From: an uncultured Clostridia bacterium
Lineage (GTDB): Bacteria; Bacillota_A; Clostridia; Christensenellales; Aristaeellaceae
Assembly: GCA_934645275.1 (NCBI GenBank)
Contig: CAKUDW010000012.1
Span: 1 to 19,005 of the forward strand
Direction: 5' to 3'
DNA length: 19,005 bases
This document shows positions 1-7,478 of the stretch, in pieces. How positions within the stretch are numbered: position 1 is the first letter of the stretch; the number at the start of each line of letters is the position of its first letter. A model generated the notes under the pieces. That model searched no databases. It had not been told where the DNA came from and saw nothing but the letters and a program-made list of their open reading frames with translations. Both the position numbers and the translations under genes were made by a program.

Positions 1-1511
1 GCTGGTTGGTGCCGTTCGTATTCTTGGCGTGCATCGGCATCGCCGTGCTGATCAATCTGGGCACCAACTTCTTCTTCGGCGAGATTTCCTACATCACCAA
101 AGCTCTGGCCGCAGTACTTCAGCTGGCCGTGACGATGGACTATTCCATCTTCCTGTGGCACAGCTACAACGAGCAGCGTGAAAAGTTCACCGACCACAAG
201 GAAGCCATGGCCGTGGCCATTCACGATACGCTCACCAGCGTAGTGGGCAGCTCGATCACCACGGTGGCCGGTTTCGCGGCGCTGTGCTTCATGACCTTCA
301 CGCTGGGCCTGGATTTGGGCCTGGTCATGGCCAAGGGCGTAATTCTGGGCGTGCTGGCCTGCGTCACGGTGCTGCCCGCCATGGTACTGATTCTGGATAA
401 GCCCTTGCAGAAGACCAAGCATCGCTGCATTATTCCGGATATGACGAAGTTCGCCGGAAAGCTGGTAAAAATATTTCCCGTATTCCTGGTTCTGTTCGCG
501 CTGCTGCTTTACCCCGCCTACTATGGTTACGATAAGACCAACGGCGAGGTCTACTACGACATGGGCGAGTGTCTGCCGCAGGATATTGAATACGTCATCG
601 CCAACAGCAAGCTGCGCGACGAATTTGACATCGCCTCCACCCACATGCTGCTGGTAGACGCCGACGTTCCCGCCAAGGAAAAGAAGAGCATGATCCAGGA
701 TATGGAAAAGGTGGACGGCGTGAAATACGTGCTGGGACTGGAATCCATCGTCGATCCCAGCATCCCCGAGGACATGCTGCCCGAATCCATCGTTTCAATT
801 CTGAAATCCGACCGCTGGGAACTGATGCTGATCAACTCGGAATACAAGGTCGCCAGCGACGATGTGAACGCGCAAATCGACGAATTGAACGCCGTGCTGA
901 AAAGGTACGATCCCACCGGCATGCTCATCGGCGAAGCGCCCTGCATGAAGGACATGATTGAAACCACCGACCACGACTTCCAGGTGGTCAACGCGGTATC
1001 TATCGTGGCAATATTCGTCATCATTCTGCTGGTGGAAAAGAGCCTGAGCCTGCCGTTCATACTGATCGCGGTCATCGAACTGGCGGTATTCATCAACCTC
1101 GGCCTGCCGCATTATCTGGGTCAGTCGCTGCCGTTCATCGCGCCGATTTGCATTTCGACCATACAGCTTGGCGCAACCGTGGACTACGCGATCTTAATGA
1201 CCACGCGCTACAAGGCCGAGCGCGTTTCCGGCAAGACGAAGCGCGAGGCCGTGACCACGGCGCTGGCCACCTCCATCCCGTCCATACTGGTATCGGGCAT
1301 GGGGCTGTTTGCCGCAACCTTCGGCGTGGCCGTGTATTCGGATATCGATATCATCAGTTCCATGTGCATGCTGATGGCGCGCGGCGCAATTGTGAGCATG
1401 CTGTGTGTAATTCTGATTCTGCCTGCATTGCTGATGCTGTGCGACGGTCTAATTCGCCACACTACGCTGGGCATGAAAGTGAAAGCTGTTAAGGAGGGCT
1501 CTGAGGCATGA
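1..1511 (+). CDS. MMPL/RND-superfamily membrane exporter, C-terminal part (5' end outside window)
   Basis: The reading frame is open from base 3, so the gene starts upstream; the TTG at 6 is not a real start. About 502 residues are visible. They show two homologous membrane halves. The first has a membrane segment with LAVTMDYSIFLWH; then comes an exported loop of roughly 150 residues (about 175-325); the second half carries the matching IQLGATVDYAILMTTRYK segment. These paired Asp-Tyr membrane motifs (MDYS, VDYA) are typical of MMPL/YdfJ-like RND proteins of Firmicutes, which are thought to use the proton gradient to export lipids or hydrophobic compounds. The stop overlaps the start of the next gene (ATGA at 1508-1511), implying translational coupling and joint function with the coiled-coil protein. 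The substrate is not deducible. Family call is confident; specific role unknown. Confidence 0.88.
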   Translation, partial: WLVPFVFLACIGIAVLINLGTNFFFGEISYITKALAAVLQLAVTMDYSIFLWHSYNEQREKFTDHKEAMAVAIHDTLTSVVGSSITTVAGFAALCFMTFTLGLDLGLVMAKGVILGVLACVTVLPAMVLILDKPLQKTKHRCIIPDMTKFAGKLVKIFPVFLVLFALLLYPAYYGYDKTNGEVYYDMGECLPQDIEYVIANSKLRDEFDIASTHMLLVDADVPAKEKKSMIQDMEKVDGVKYVLGLESIVDPSIPEDMLPESIVSILKSDRWELMLINSEYKVASDDVNAQIDELNAVLKRYDPTGMLIGEAPCMKDMIETTDHDFQVVNAVSIVAIFVIILLVEKSLSLPFILIAVIELAVFINLGLPHYLGQSLPFIAPICISTIQLGATVDYAILMTTRYKAERVSGKTKREAVTTALATSIPSILVSGMGLFAATFGVAVYSDIDIISSMCMLMARGAIVSMLCVILILPALLMLCDGLIRHTTLGMKVKAVKEGSEA

Positions 1512-4500
1512 AAAAGTATCTATCCCGCATTCTGTGCGCATCTGTGGCGGCAATTATGCTGTTCACGGCGCTGATCCCCTGCGCAATTGCCGAGGAAGAC
1601 AAGAAAGAAATGGTGTATGTGCTGGCGGATGCCAACGGCATCCCGGGGAGCATTACCGTGAGCGAGCATCTCTACAACCGCGATAAACAGGACAGGCTTT
1701 CGGATTACAGCCGCCTTCAGAACATCGAGAATATGGGCGGCGATGAAACCTTCGAAAACAACGACGGCGTACTTGTATGGAACGCCGAAGGCGAGGACAT
1801 CCGCTACGAAGGCACCAGCTCCGAAGAGCTACCCGCTGGTGTTTCCATCCGCTACACGCTGGATGGACAGGAAATTTCCCCCGCGGAGCTCAGTGGCAAA
1901 AGTGGCCACCTGGTTATGGACATTGAATACAGTTCCAACTACCGTGAGGAACGCGAGGTAGACGGCGAAACCGTATCTCTGCCGCTGCCCTTCCTGATGG
2001 CCACCGTAATGCTGGCGGATGATGAAACTTTCGACAACATCGAGGTAATCAACGGCCGCGTGGTCAACATCGGCGATCGCACGCTGGTGGTCTGCTACGG
2101 TCTGCCGGGCCTGCGCGAGGCGCTGAATCTGGATGAATACAAAGATCGCATCGACGAGGATAAGGCTGAGTTGGACGACGATCTAGATTTCGACTTTGAC
2201 TTTGATCCGGATATTCCCACCACGGCCAGCATCAGTGCCGACGTACATAATTTCAGCTTTGATGGCGCTTACACCATGGCCGTCAGCTCCATCTTCAATG
2301 ATCTGGATGTGGACAACGACCTTTCGCTGGATTTCGATACCGATAAGCTGCGCGACAAGCTGACCGACGCCATGGATCAGCTGCTTGACGGCGCGCAGGA
2401 GCTCTACGATGGTGCGGGCGAACTCAAGGACGGCGCAGTGGAGCTCAAGGATGGTCTGGATGAAATAGACGAAAACAGCGCCGATCTGGTGGACGGCGCG
2501 CGCAAGATTGCAGACGCCATTATGGAAACCGCGAACGAAGGCCTGAAGGAAAAGGAAGCCGACTTCAAGAAGCTGAACATTGAGTTGCATCCGCTGACCG
2601 CCGACAACTACGCCGAAGAAATTGAACGCCTGGAGGACGAGCTGCTGGCCAACGTGGAGGACTATGTGCTTGAACAGGCAGACAAAACGCTCAAAAGCAA
2701 AGTCAATTCCGCCGTGCGCAGCGAGGTTGTGAAGCAGGTTAACGACGGCGCGAAGCAGCAGGTGACCGAAAAGGTGACCGCCGCCGTGGAGACCGAGGTA
2801 CGTAAGCAAGTGGAAGCTGGCGCGGGCGAACTGGTGCGTCAGAAGGTCGAGACCGCCGTGCGCGAAAAGGTAGCCGCGCAGGTAGAACCCGTCGTGCGCC
2901 AGGCCGTGACTGAAAAGGTCACCGCTGCCGTGCGCGCGCAGGTTGAAAGCGCCGTACGCAATCCCAGCCAGGCCGATTTGGAAAAGGAAATTGCTAAGCA
3001 GCTGGCCTCAGCCGATGTACAGGCGCAAATCAAGGCCAATGTGGACGCTTACATGAATTCTGCTGAGGGCAAAGCTACAGTTGAGAGCCAGCTGCGCGCC
3101 GCTGTCACCCCGAAAGTAACCGAGGCCTACCGCCAGCAGGTGCGCAGTCAGGTGGAAGCGGCCTATCGCCAGCAGGTGGAAGCCGAAGTAACGAAGCAAG
3201 TTCGCGCGGCCATCGAGGCCGAGGTGCGCAAGAGCTTCCCGACGACCGGTCCTACGACGCAGCCCACGGAAGCCCCGACTGAAGCGCCTACCGCACAGCC
3301 GACTGAAACACCCACCGCACAGCCGACCGAAGTACCCACCGCGCAGCCCACGGAAACCCCGACTGGAGCGTCTGCGGCTGCGTCCAGCGACGAAGCGCAG
3401 GAAACGCAGACTGCAATGCTGAAATCCATCTGGGGCGTGGCTTACGCCGAGGAAGGTGACACCGAAGCGCAAATCAAGGCCATCGTGGATGAAAAGATGA
3501 ACCAGCAGTCCACAAAGAACGAGATTGCCAGCCGCGTGAACGCGCAGGTAAACTCCGCCGACGGTCAGGCGAAAATCAATTCACTAACCGAATCGAAAAT
3601 GGCCGAAGCCGGCACGCAAGCCGCAATCGACGCGCTGGTGGAACAGAACATGCAGGACGCTTCCGTCCGGGCTCAAGTTGAAAGCGCCGTGCGCGCCAAG
3701 GCTACCGAAACGGCCACAGCCGCGGCAAAGCAGCAGATTATTCAGAAATTGAGTTCACTGTCCGATGCGGAAATCAAGGCGATTGTAGATCAGAAGATGG
3801 CCTCTTCCGAAATTCAGGCGCTGATCAAGAGCAACACCGACGCGCAGATGAAAGGCAGCGAAGCGCAGAAGGCCATCAGCGACAATGTGGACGCGCAGAT
3901 GAATTCTGATAGCGTGAAGGCCGTGATCGAGCAGGAATACCAGAAGCAGATGACGACCGACGCCGTGAAAAAGACGGTAGACGACGAAATTGCAAAGCAG
4001 ATGGCTTCCGACAGCGTGAAGGCCATCATCCAGAAGAACATCTCCGAACAGATGAACTCTGCGGATGTAAAGGCCCTCATTAGCCAGACAATCAGCCAGC
4101 AGATGAGCTCCTCGAAAGTGAAGAAGATCATTGCCGAACAGATTGAAAAGAACCGTCACGGCAAGGAATACATGAATAGCGTCGCCGAGGCGCTGGAAGA
4201 AAACGGTAAGGACGGCGAGGCGTATCGCTCGCTGGTAGATTTGCACGATTCTCTGGACGATGTGCACGATTTCTATCAGGGCGTGATCGACTATACGGAC
4301 GCCGTGGGCAAGGCCAGCGATGGCGCGGGCGAACTGATGGATGGCGCGCAGGAACTCTACGACGGCATGGGCGAGCTGAAGGATGGTCTGGATGAACTGA
4401 ACGACAAGTTGGTCGATAAGCTGCTCGACTTCCTGGACGGCGATCTGAACGAAGTCAAGGATCGGCTGAAGGCCGTGGTCGATATGGCAAGAGACTATAA

Positions 4501-4570
4501 CTCCTACGCCGGCATCGCAGACGGCATGAGCGGCAGCGTGCATTTCCTGATTCGCACGGCCGGAATCTAA
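1508..4570 (+). CDS. Secreted coiled-coil protein with two xxxLxxG heptad blocks and 17-residue repeats (YhgE/EsaA-like repeat)
   Basis: This 1020-residue protein starts with a signal peptide (positive MKKYLSR, hydrophobic core, likely cut near AIA-EE at about residue 29). Residues 30-285 form an acidic, probably beta-rich extracytoplasmic domain. Residues 290-335 carry xxxLxxG heptads (LLDGAQELYDGAGELKDG), and a second block lies at about 938-985; such repeats are known from YhgE/Pip proteins and some RND exporters. Between them is a very long charged helical region split by a Pro-Thr-rich linker at 578-621 (PTEAPT/PTAQPT units). Residues 767-885 are seven contiguous 17-residue repeats of the type (D/S)xVKxxIxxxIxxQMxS. 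No C-terminal membrane anchor is evident; the end is FLIRTAGI. The start overlaps the exporter stop, and a terminator follows. It is probably a periplasm-side partner or scaffold for the MMPL protein; function is inference. Confidence 0.85.
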   Translation: MKKYLSRILCASVAAIMLFTALIPCAIAEEDKKEMVYVLADANGIPGSITVSEHLYNRDKQDRLSDYSRLQNIENMGGDETFENNDGVLVWNAEGEDIRYEGTSSEELPAGVSIRYTLDGQEISPAELSGKSGHLVMDIEYSSNYREEREVDGETVSLPLPFLMATVMLADDETFDNIEVINGRVVNIGDRTLVVCYGLPGLREALNLDEYKDRIDEDKAELDDDLDFDFDFDPDIPTTASISADVHNFSFDGAYTMAVSSIFNDLDVDNDLSLDFDTDKLRDKLTDAMDQLLDGAQELYDGAGELKDGAVELKDGLDEIDENSADLVDGARKIADAIMETANEGLKEKEADFKKLNIELHPLTADNYAEEIERLEDELLANVEDYVLEQADKTLKSKVNSAVRSEVVKQVNDGAKQQVTEKVTAAVETEVRKQVEAGAGELVRQKVETAVREKVAAQVEPVVRQAVTEKVTAAVRAQVESAVRNPSQADLEKEIAKQLASADVQAQIKANVDAYMNSAEGKATVESQLRAAVTPKVTEAYRQQVRSQVEAAYRQQVEAEVTKQVRAAIEAEVRKSFPTTGPTTQPTEAPTEAPTAQPTETPTAQPTEVPTAQPTETPTGASAAASSDEAQETQTAMLKSIWGVAYAEEGDTEAQIKAIVDEKMNQQSTKNEIASRVNAQVNSADGQAKINSLTESKMAEAGTQAAIDALVEQNMQDASVRAQVESAVRAKATETATAAAKQQIIQKLSSLSDAEIKAIVDQKMASSEIQALIKSNTDAQMKGSEAQKAISDNVDAQMNSDSVKAVIEQEYQKQMTTDAVKKTVDDEIAKQMASDSVKAIIQKNISEQMNSADVKALISQTISQQMSSSKVKKIIAEQIEKNRHGKEYMNSVAEALEENGKDGEAYRSLVDLHDSLDDVHDFYQGVIDYTDAVGKASDGAGELMDGAQELYDGMGELKDGLDELNDKLVDKLLDFLDGDLNEVKDRLKAVVDMARDYNSYAGIADGMSGSVHFLIRTAGI

Positions 4571-4595
4571 TCGAGCCGGATATATGGAATTTCAC

Positions 4596-4630
4596 GGGCG
4601 GCGAGACACAAATCTCGCCGCCCATTTTTT
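4596..4630 (+). terminator. Rho-independent terminator of the MMPL/coiled-coil operon
   Basis: A perfect 11-bp GC-rich stem (4596-4606 pairs with 4613-4623) with a 6-nt loop (cacaaa) is followed by ATTTTTT. It lies 25 bases after the stop codon of the coiled-coil gene. Confidence 0.95.
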
Positions 4631-4791
4631 AAGTATAAGAATTAGCAAAACCAAAGTTTTGCGGGTCTGCGGGTTCCAATAGCAGTCGCATTACCGCAAT
4701 GCCTTGCGGACGTGGCCAGCTGCCGAAGCTCCCTTAAATCTCTATGGTACGCTGCTCAAGGCTCGCTTCGCAGGGCTTGAGTGTGTAAGAG
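4631..4791. other. Intergenic stretch with several small hairpins, no gene seen
   Basis: No convincing ORF lies between the terminator and the next promoter. The stretch holds a 7-bp hairpin (GCAAAAC 4645-4651 with GTTTTGC 4656-4662), a CCGCA/TGCGG hairpin in the CCGCAATGCCTTGCGG segment near 4695-4710, and a CTCAAG/CTTGAG pair around 4755-4781. It could be a structured RNA or a degenerate repeat element, but nothing identifies it. Confidence 0.4.
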
Positions 4792-4810
4792 AGAACGCTT
4801 TGACCGTTCT
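4792..4810. promoter_or_regulatory. Candidate operator: 19-bp dyad beside the -35 box
   Basis: Perfect 6-bp arms AGAACG and CGTTCT are separated by 7 bases and end one base before the -35 hexamer. This position suits an activator or a roadblocking repressor. No regulator gene is adjacent, so the binding protein is unknown. Confidence 0.4.
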
Positions 4811-4839
4811 TTGACTTTTTCGGCACATTCTGCTAAAAT
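4811..4839 (+). promoter_or_regulatory. Sigma-A promoter for the UPF0303 / dehydrogenase-like operon
   Basis: TTGACT (4811-4816), a 17-bp spacer and TAAAAT (4834-4839) lie about 40 bases before the first start codon. A 19-bp dyad (AGAACG-N7-CGTTCT, 4792-4810) abuts the -35 box and may bind a regulator. Confidence 0.75.
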
Positions 4840-4880
4840 AGCGGAAGCGATTATATTATAAGGGAGGTTCTTTTCACACC

Positions 4881-5381
4881 ATGAAGCTGGCAAACTATGA
4901 AGCCGCCTGGCTGGATATTCTCAAGGTGCAGGATGAACGACTGCACGTGGAAACGCTGAATGCGGAGGGCGCGCTGCGCCTCGGACTGATTATGGTGCAG
5001 CTGGCGAAGGAAAAATATGGCAAGCCGGTTTCCGTGCGCATCATCACCAATGGCCAGGCCACCTTCGAATACTACATGGACGGCACCGACAGCAACAACC
5101 GTTGGTGGATGGACAAGAAACTGAACACCAGCCGCGCTTCCGGCGTAAGCTCCATCCGCACGCTGGTAGAGCTGGGTGAAGGCCTGCGCCAGCCGATTCC
5201 CGAATTTGAAGTGGAGAATAATTACGCGCTCTGCGGCGGCTGCTTTCCACTCAAAACGGCGAATGGGCGGCTGATCGGCTACGCGCAGAGCTCCGGCATG
5301 AAACACGAGGAGGATCACCAGTTGATCGTCGACGCACTCTCGGAATATCTGGGTGTAGAAGCGCCTACACTGCTGAACTAA
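4881..5381 (+). CDS. UPF0303 / HbpS-GlcG-fold (heme-degrading domain) family protein
   Basis: This 166-residue protein matches the UPF0303 family in length and landmarks. These are an N-terminal helix pair with NAEGALRLGLIMVQLA (28-43), then KPVSVRIITNGQATFEY (48-64), a WWMDKKLNTSR segment (75-85) and the C-terminal GGCFPL (119-124), SSG (137-139) and EEDH (143-146) motifs. The family is grouped with HbpS/GlcG-type haem-degrading domains, but biochemical activity is unproven for most members. Relatives usually have His or Ala around the GGxFPL motif; here it is CGGCF, with two cysteines (118 and 121). It is cytoplasmic, with no signal peptide. The GGGAGG ribosome site is 13 bases from the ATG, rather long. 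It is first in an operon with the dehydrogenase-like protein 28 bases downstream. Confidence 0.85.
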   Translation: MKLANYEAAWLDILKVQDERLHVETLNAEGALRLGLIMVQLAKEKYGKPVSVRIITNGQATFEYYMDGTDSNNRWWMDKKLNTSRASGVSSIRTLVELGEGLRQPIPEFEVENNYALCGGCFPLKTANGRLIGYAQSSGMKHEEDHQLIVDALSEYLGVEAPTLLN

Positions 5382-5409
5382 GCAATCACATTCAAAGGAG
5401 CCTTGCAAT

Positions 5410-6798
5410 ATGGTGCAACTATCCCCGGGCATGCTCGAACGCTATGAAATTCCGGAACACCGCCCCGCCTGCGCGCAGGTGCTGATGCTGGGCGCGGATC
5501 GGCTGATGCTGGGCTGTGCCGCACCGCTGCTGGATGCGGCAGGTGTGGGCGCGCGCTGCGTCTGCGACGCGGCCGCCGCGCTGAACGCACAGGGTGGCAT
5601 GTATACGCTGCTGCTGCGCGGCGAGCGCGAGGACGGCAGCATAATCCGCGAGGAGTGCGTGATTCAGTCCATCCTTCAGGCCCATGCGCCCGAAACCGAT
5701 TTCACCGAAATCATGGCCTTCGCGGGCAGCGACATGCGCCTTCTGCTGATGAGCGCAGACGCGCAGGCCACGCAGCTGGCGCTTGCGGCGCGCGCCTGCT
5801 TCGAAGCGTGGCGGTGCCGCAAGGTTCTGCCCCAGTTGCTGATCTTCAGTGAACGCCCGGAGGATGGCTGCGCCGAAGCGCGGCTGCACGCCATGGCGGC
5901 CATCGCGCGCAGCTGGCCCGGCGGCGCGGAATTTGCCGCGGCGCTCCCGAGCGCGGACGCACAGGCCGTGCTCGCCGGCCGGCTATGCGGCCCCCTGAAC
6001 GCCGCCGAGCGTGCTTCAGCTCAGCATGAAATGAACTACCGCGACGATTTTATTGCCTGGGCGGAACCCGAAAACGCCTGCGCATTTGAGCACGGCGCGC
6101 CCGAGTGCCTGAGTGCCGCCGCAGGAAGCGCGGCCTACGAACCGGCGCGCATCGCGCAGGCACGGGTGCTGGACGCACTGATCTTTCTGTGCGCAGGGCT
6201 GGGCTATCTGGCAGGCAAGCACAACTTTGCCGGCGTACTCAGCGACGCGGCGCTGCGCGGCTTCATCGGTCGAACGTTCACGCAGGAAATCATTCCCGCA
6301 CTGCCGCTGCCGGAAGGGCAGGCGGCGCAGGCCGTCATTTCGGCGTTTTCGCGGCTTGAAAACCGTCAGAACAACATGCCGCTGCTTGAAATCGGCAGCG
6401 GACTGGTCAGTGGCATGCCCCGCAGCGTGCTGCCCGCGATTCGTACGTACGCCGAGCGCGAATTCGATGCACCGAAGCGGCTCACGCTGGCGCTGGCCGC
6501 TGTCGTAATGCTCTACGCCGGGGCGAGAGCCAATGCCGCCGGGCAGTGGGAGGTTGCCCGCGGCGAGGAAATGAACCCGATATACGATGAGCCCGAGGTA
6601 CTTTCCCTGTTTTCCACCCTTGCCCACGATATGCCCGCCGAAACGCTGACTTACGCCGTGCTGGCTGATCGCAGTCTGTGGGGCGAGGACCTCCGTGAAA
6701 TTCCAGGCCTGGAAATGCGGCTGAGCTTCGATATTTCCGCCATTCAGCGCGTGGGACTGATGGAGACGCTGCGGCATGTCGATGCGGACGACGAATAG
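5410..6798 (+). CDS. Degenerate tagaturonate reductase / mannitol dehydrogenase-family protein (probable pseudoenzyme)
   Basis: The 462-residue protein follows the layout of UxaB-type long-chain polyol/uronate dehydrogenases from end to end. The C-terminal half is clearest: an MDH-C-type helical domain with LSDAALRGFIGRTFTQEI, then AVISAFSRLENRQNNMPLL, then a run ending RLTLALAAVVMLYAG. The active-site features are gone. In the family motif KxRxLNGxHT the catalytic Lys, Asn and His align with Gln250, Asp255 and Ile258 (QARVLDALIF). The N-terminal nucleotide loop GEGNF aligns with GADRL (28-32), and the SNTTE motif aligns with SADAQ (115-119). It has no frameshift and a good ribosome site (AAAGGAG, 9 bases before ATG), so it is probably expressed. 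The name rests on my recall of the family alignment. The role is unknown; it is co-transcribed with the UPF0303 gene. Confidence 0.7.
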   Translation: MVQLSPGMLERYEIPEHRPACAQVLMLGADRLMLGCAAPLLDAAGVGARCVCDAAAALNAQGGMYTLLLRGEREDGSIIREECVIQSILQAHAPETDFTEIMAFAGSDMRLLLMSADAQATQLALAARACFEAWRCRKVLPQLLIFSERPEDGCAEARLHAMAAIARSWPGGAEFAAALPSADAQAVLAGRLCGPLNAAERASAQHEMNYRDDFIAWAEPENACAFEHGAPECLSAAAGSAAYEPARIAQARVLDALIFLCAGLGYLAGKHNFAGVLSDAALRGFIGRTFTQEIIPALPLPEGQAAQAVISAFSRLENRQNNMPLLEIGSGLVSGMPRSVLPAIRTYAEREFDAPKRLTLALAAVVMLYAGARANAAGQWEVARGEEMNPIYDEPEVLSLFSTLAHDMPAETLTYAVLADRSLWGEDLREIPGLEMRLSFDISAIQRVGLMETLRHVDADDE

Positions 6799-6825
6799 AG
6801 CTTTCTTTATAATTTTTTCATTCAT

Positions 6826-6853
6826 TCCGGAGCAGAAATCGCTCCGGATTTTC
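6826..6853 (+). terminator. Rho-independent terminator after the dehydrogenase-like gene
   Basis: An 8-bp stem TCCGGAGC/GCTCCGGA (6826-6833 with 6841-6848) with a 7-nt loop is followed by TTTTCT, 27 bases past the stop codon. Poly-T lies on both sides. Confidence 0.85.
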
Positions 6854-6933
6854 TATATATCTTTCTGGGCGCGCTCTTCCACAATTAACCGCGCCGCGCA
6901 TGGCAAATTAACATTACTCGCGTATACTCGCTC

Positions 6934-6963
6934 TTGCACTCAGTCGATGACTGTCAATATAAT
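6934..6963 (+). promoter_or_regulatory. Promoter of the marR-ABC operon with internal palindrome
   Basis: TTGCAC (6934-6939), an 18-bp spacer and TATAAT (6958-6963). The spacer contains the 13-bp palindrome CAGTCGATGACTG (6941-6953), the usual place for an autorepressing MarR operator. The predicted transcript starts about 26 bases before the marR ATG. Confidence 0.75.
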
Positions 6964-6995
6964 ATTACAATGAACAGAAAGGAATCAAACTGTGC

Positions 6996-7472
6996 ATGGA
7001 TATTTCAGAGAGCCAATCGCTGCTGATGGAAACTTTGCCGCAGTGGAGCCACTACATAACGCGGCCGTTCAAGCAATTTCTGGATGAAGGCATGTCGCCG
7101 CCGATGTTCCACTGCATGCAGCTGCTTCGCCAATCCGGCAAGCTGATGACGATGACAGAACTGGCCAAATGGTTGCGCATGCCCAAGCAGCAGATGACGA
7201 AGCTGGTGGATCGGTTGATTGAGCGCGGCATGGCAGAGCGCGTAGACGACCCCAGCGATCGGCGGCTGACGCGGCTGCGGCTCACGCCGGCGGCCATCAA
7301 ATATATGGACGCCTTCCAGCGCCGCCAGGCAGAGTATTACCGCGAAATGCTTTTGAGCATGCCGGAGGACGACCGTCAGCGCTTCACCGAAGCCATACGA
7401 ACGCTTCACGATATATTTGGCCGCATGCCGTGTGCGGACGGTCTGGAAGGCCATGAGAAAGAGAGGCAATAG
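6996..7472 (+). CDS. MarR-family transcriptional regulator
   Basis: A 158-residue winged-helix regulator. Residues 38-60 form the first helices (FHCMQLLRQSGKLMTMTELA). Residues 61-76 are the recognition helix region (RMPKQQMTKLVDRLIERG), followed by the wing DPSDRRLTRLRLT (85-97) and a C-terminal dimerisation helix. The DxRxxR-type wing pattern (DPSDRR) is characteristic of MarR proteins. It leads an operon with two ABC exporter genes (6-base gap to the first), so it most likely represses the exporter and itself, released by a drug-like ligand; this is inference from context. The ribosome site AAAGGA is about 12 bases from the ATG, a little far; an in-frame CTG at 6990 is closer but unlikely. 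Confidence 0.92.
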   Translation: MDISESQSLLMETLPQWSHYITRPFKQFLDEGMSPPMFHCMQLLRQSGKLMTMTELAKWLRMPKQQMTKLVDRLIERGMAERVDDPSDRRLTRLRLTPAAIKYMDAFQRRQAEYYREMLLSMPEDDRQRFTEAIRTLHDIFGRMPCADGLEGHEKERQ

Positions 7473-7478
7473 AGAATT

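Noticed and set aside
3239..3370. Possible DNA tandem repeat or CRISPR-like array
   Set aside because: The repetition is the in-frame Pro-Thr linker (PTxxPT units) without spacers.
3755..4543. 262-codon minus-strand ORF with repeats, opposite the coiled-coil gene
   Set aside because: Its repeats are the reverse complement of the 17-residue repeats; no independent signal for expression.
6776..6973. 65-codon plus-strand ORF between the dehydrogenase-like gene and marR
   Set aside because: It spans the terminator and the marR promoter and has no ribosome site.
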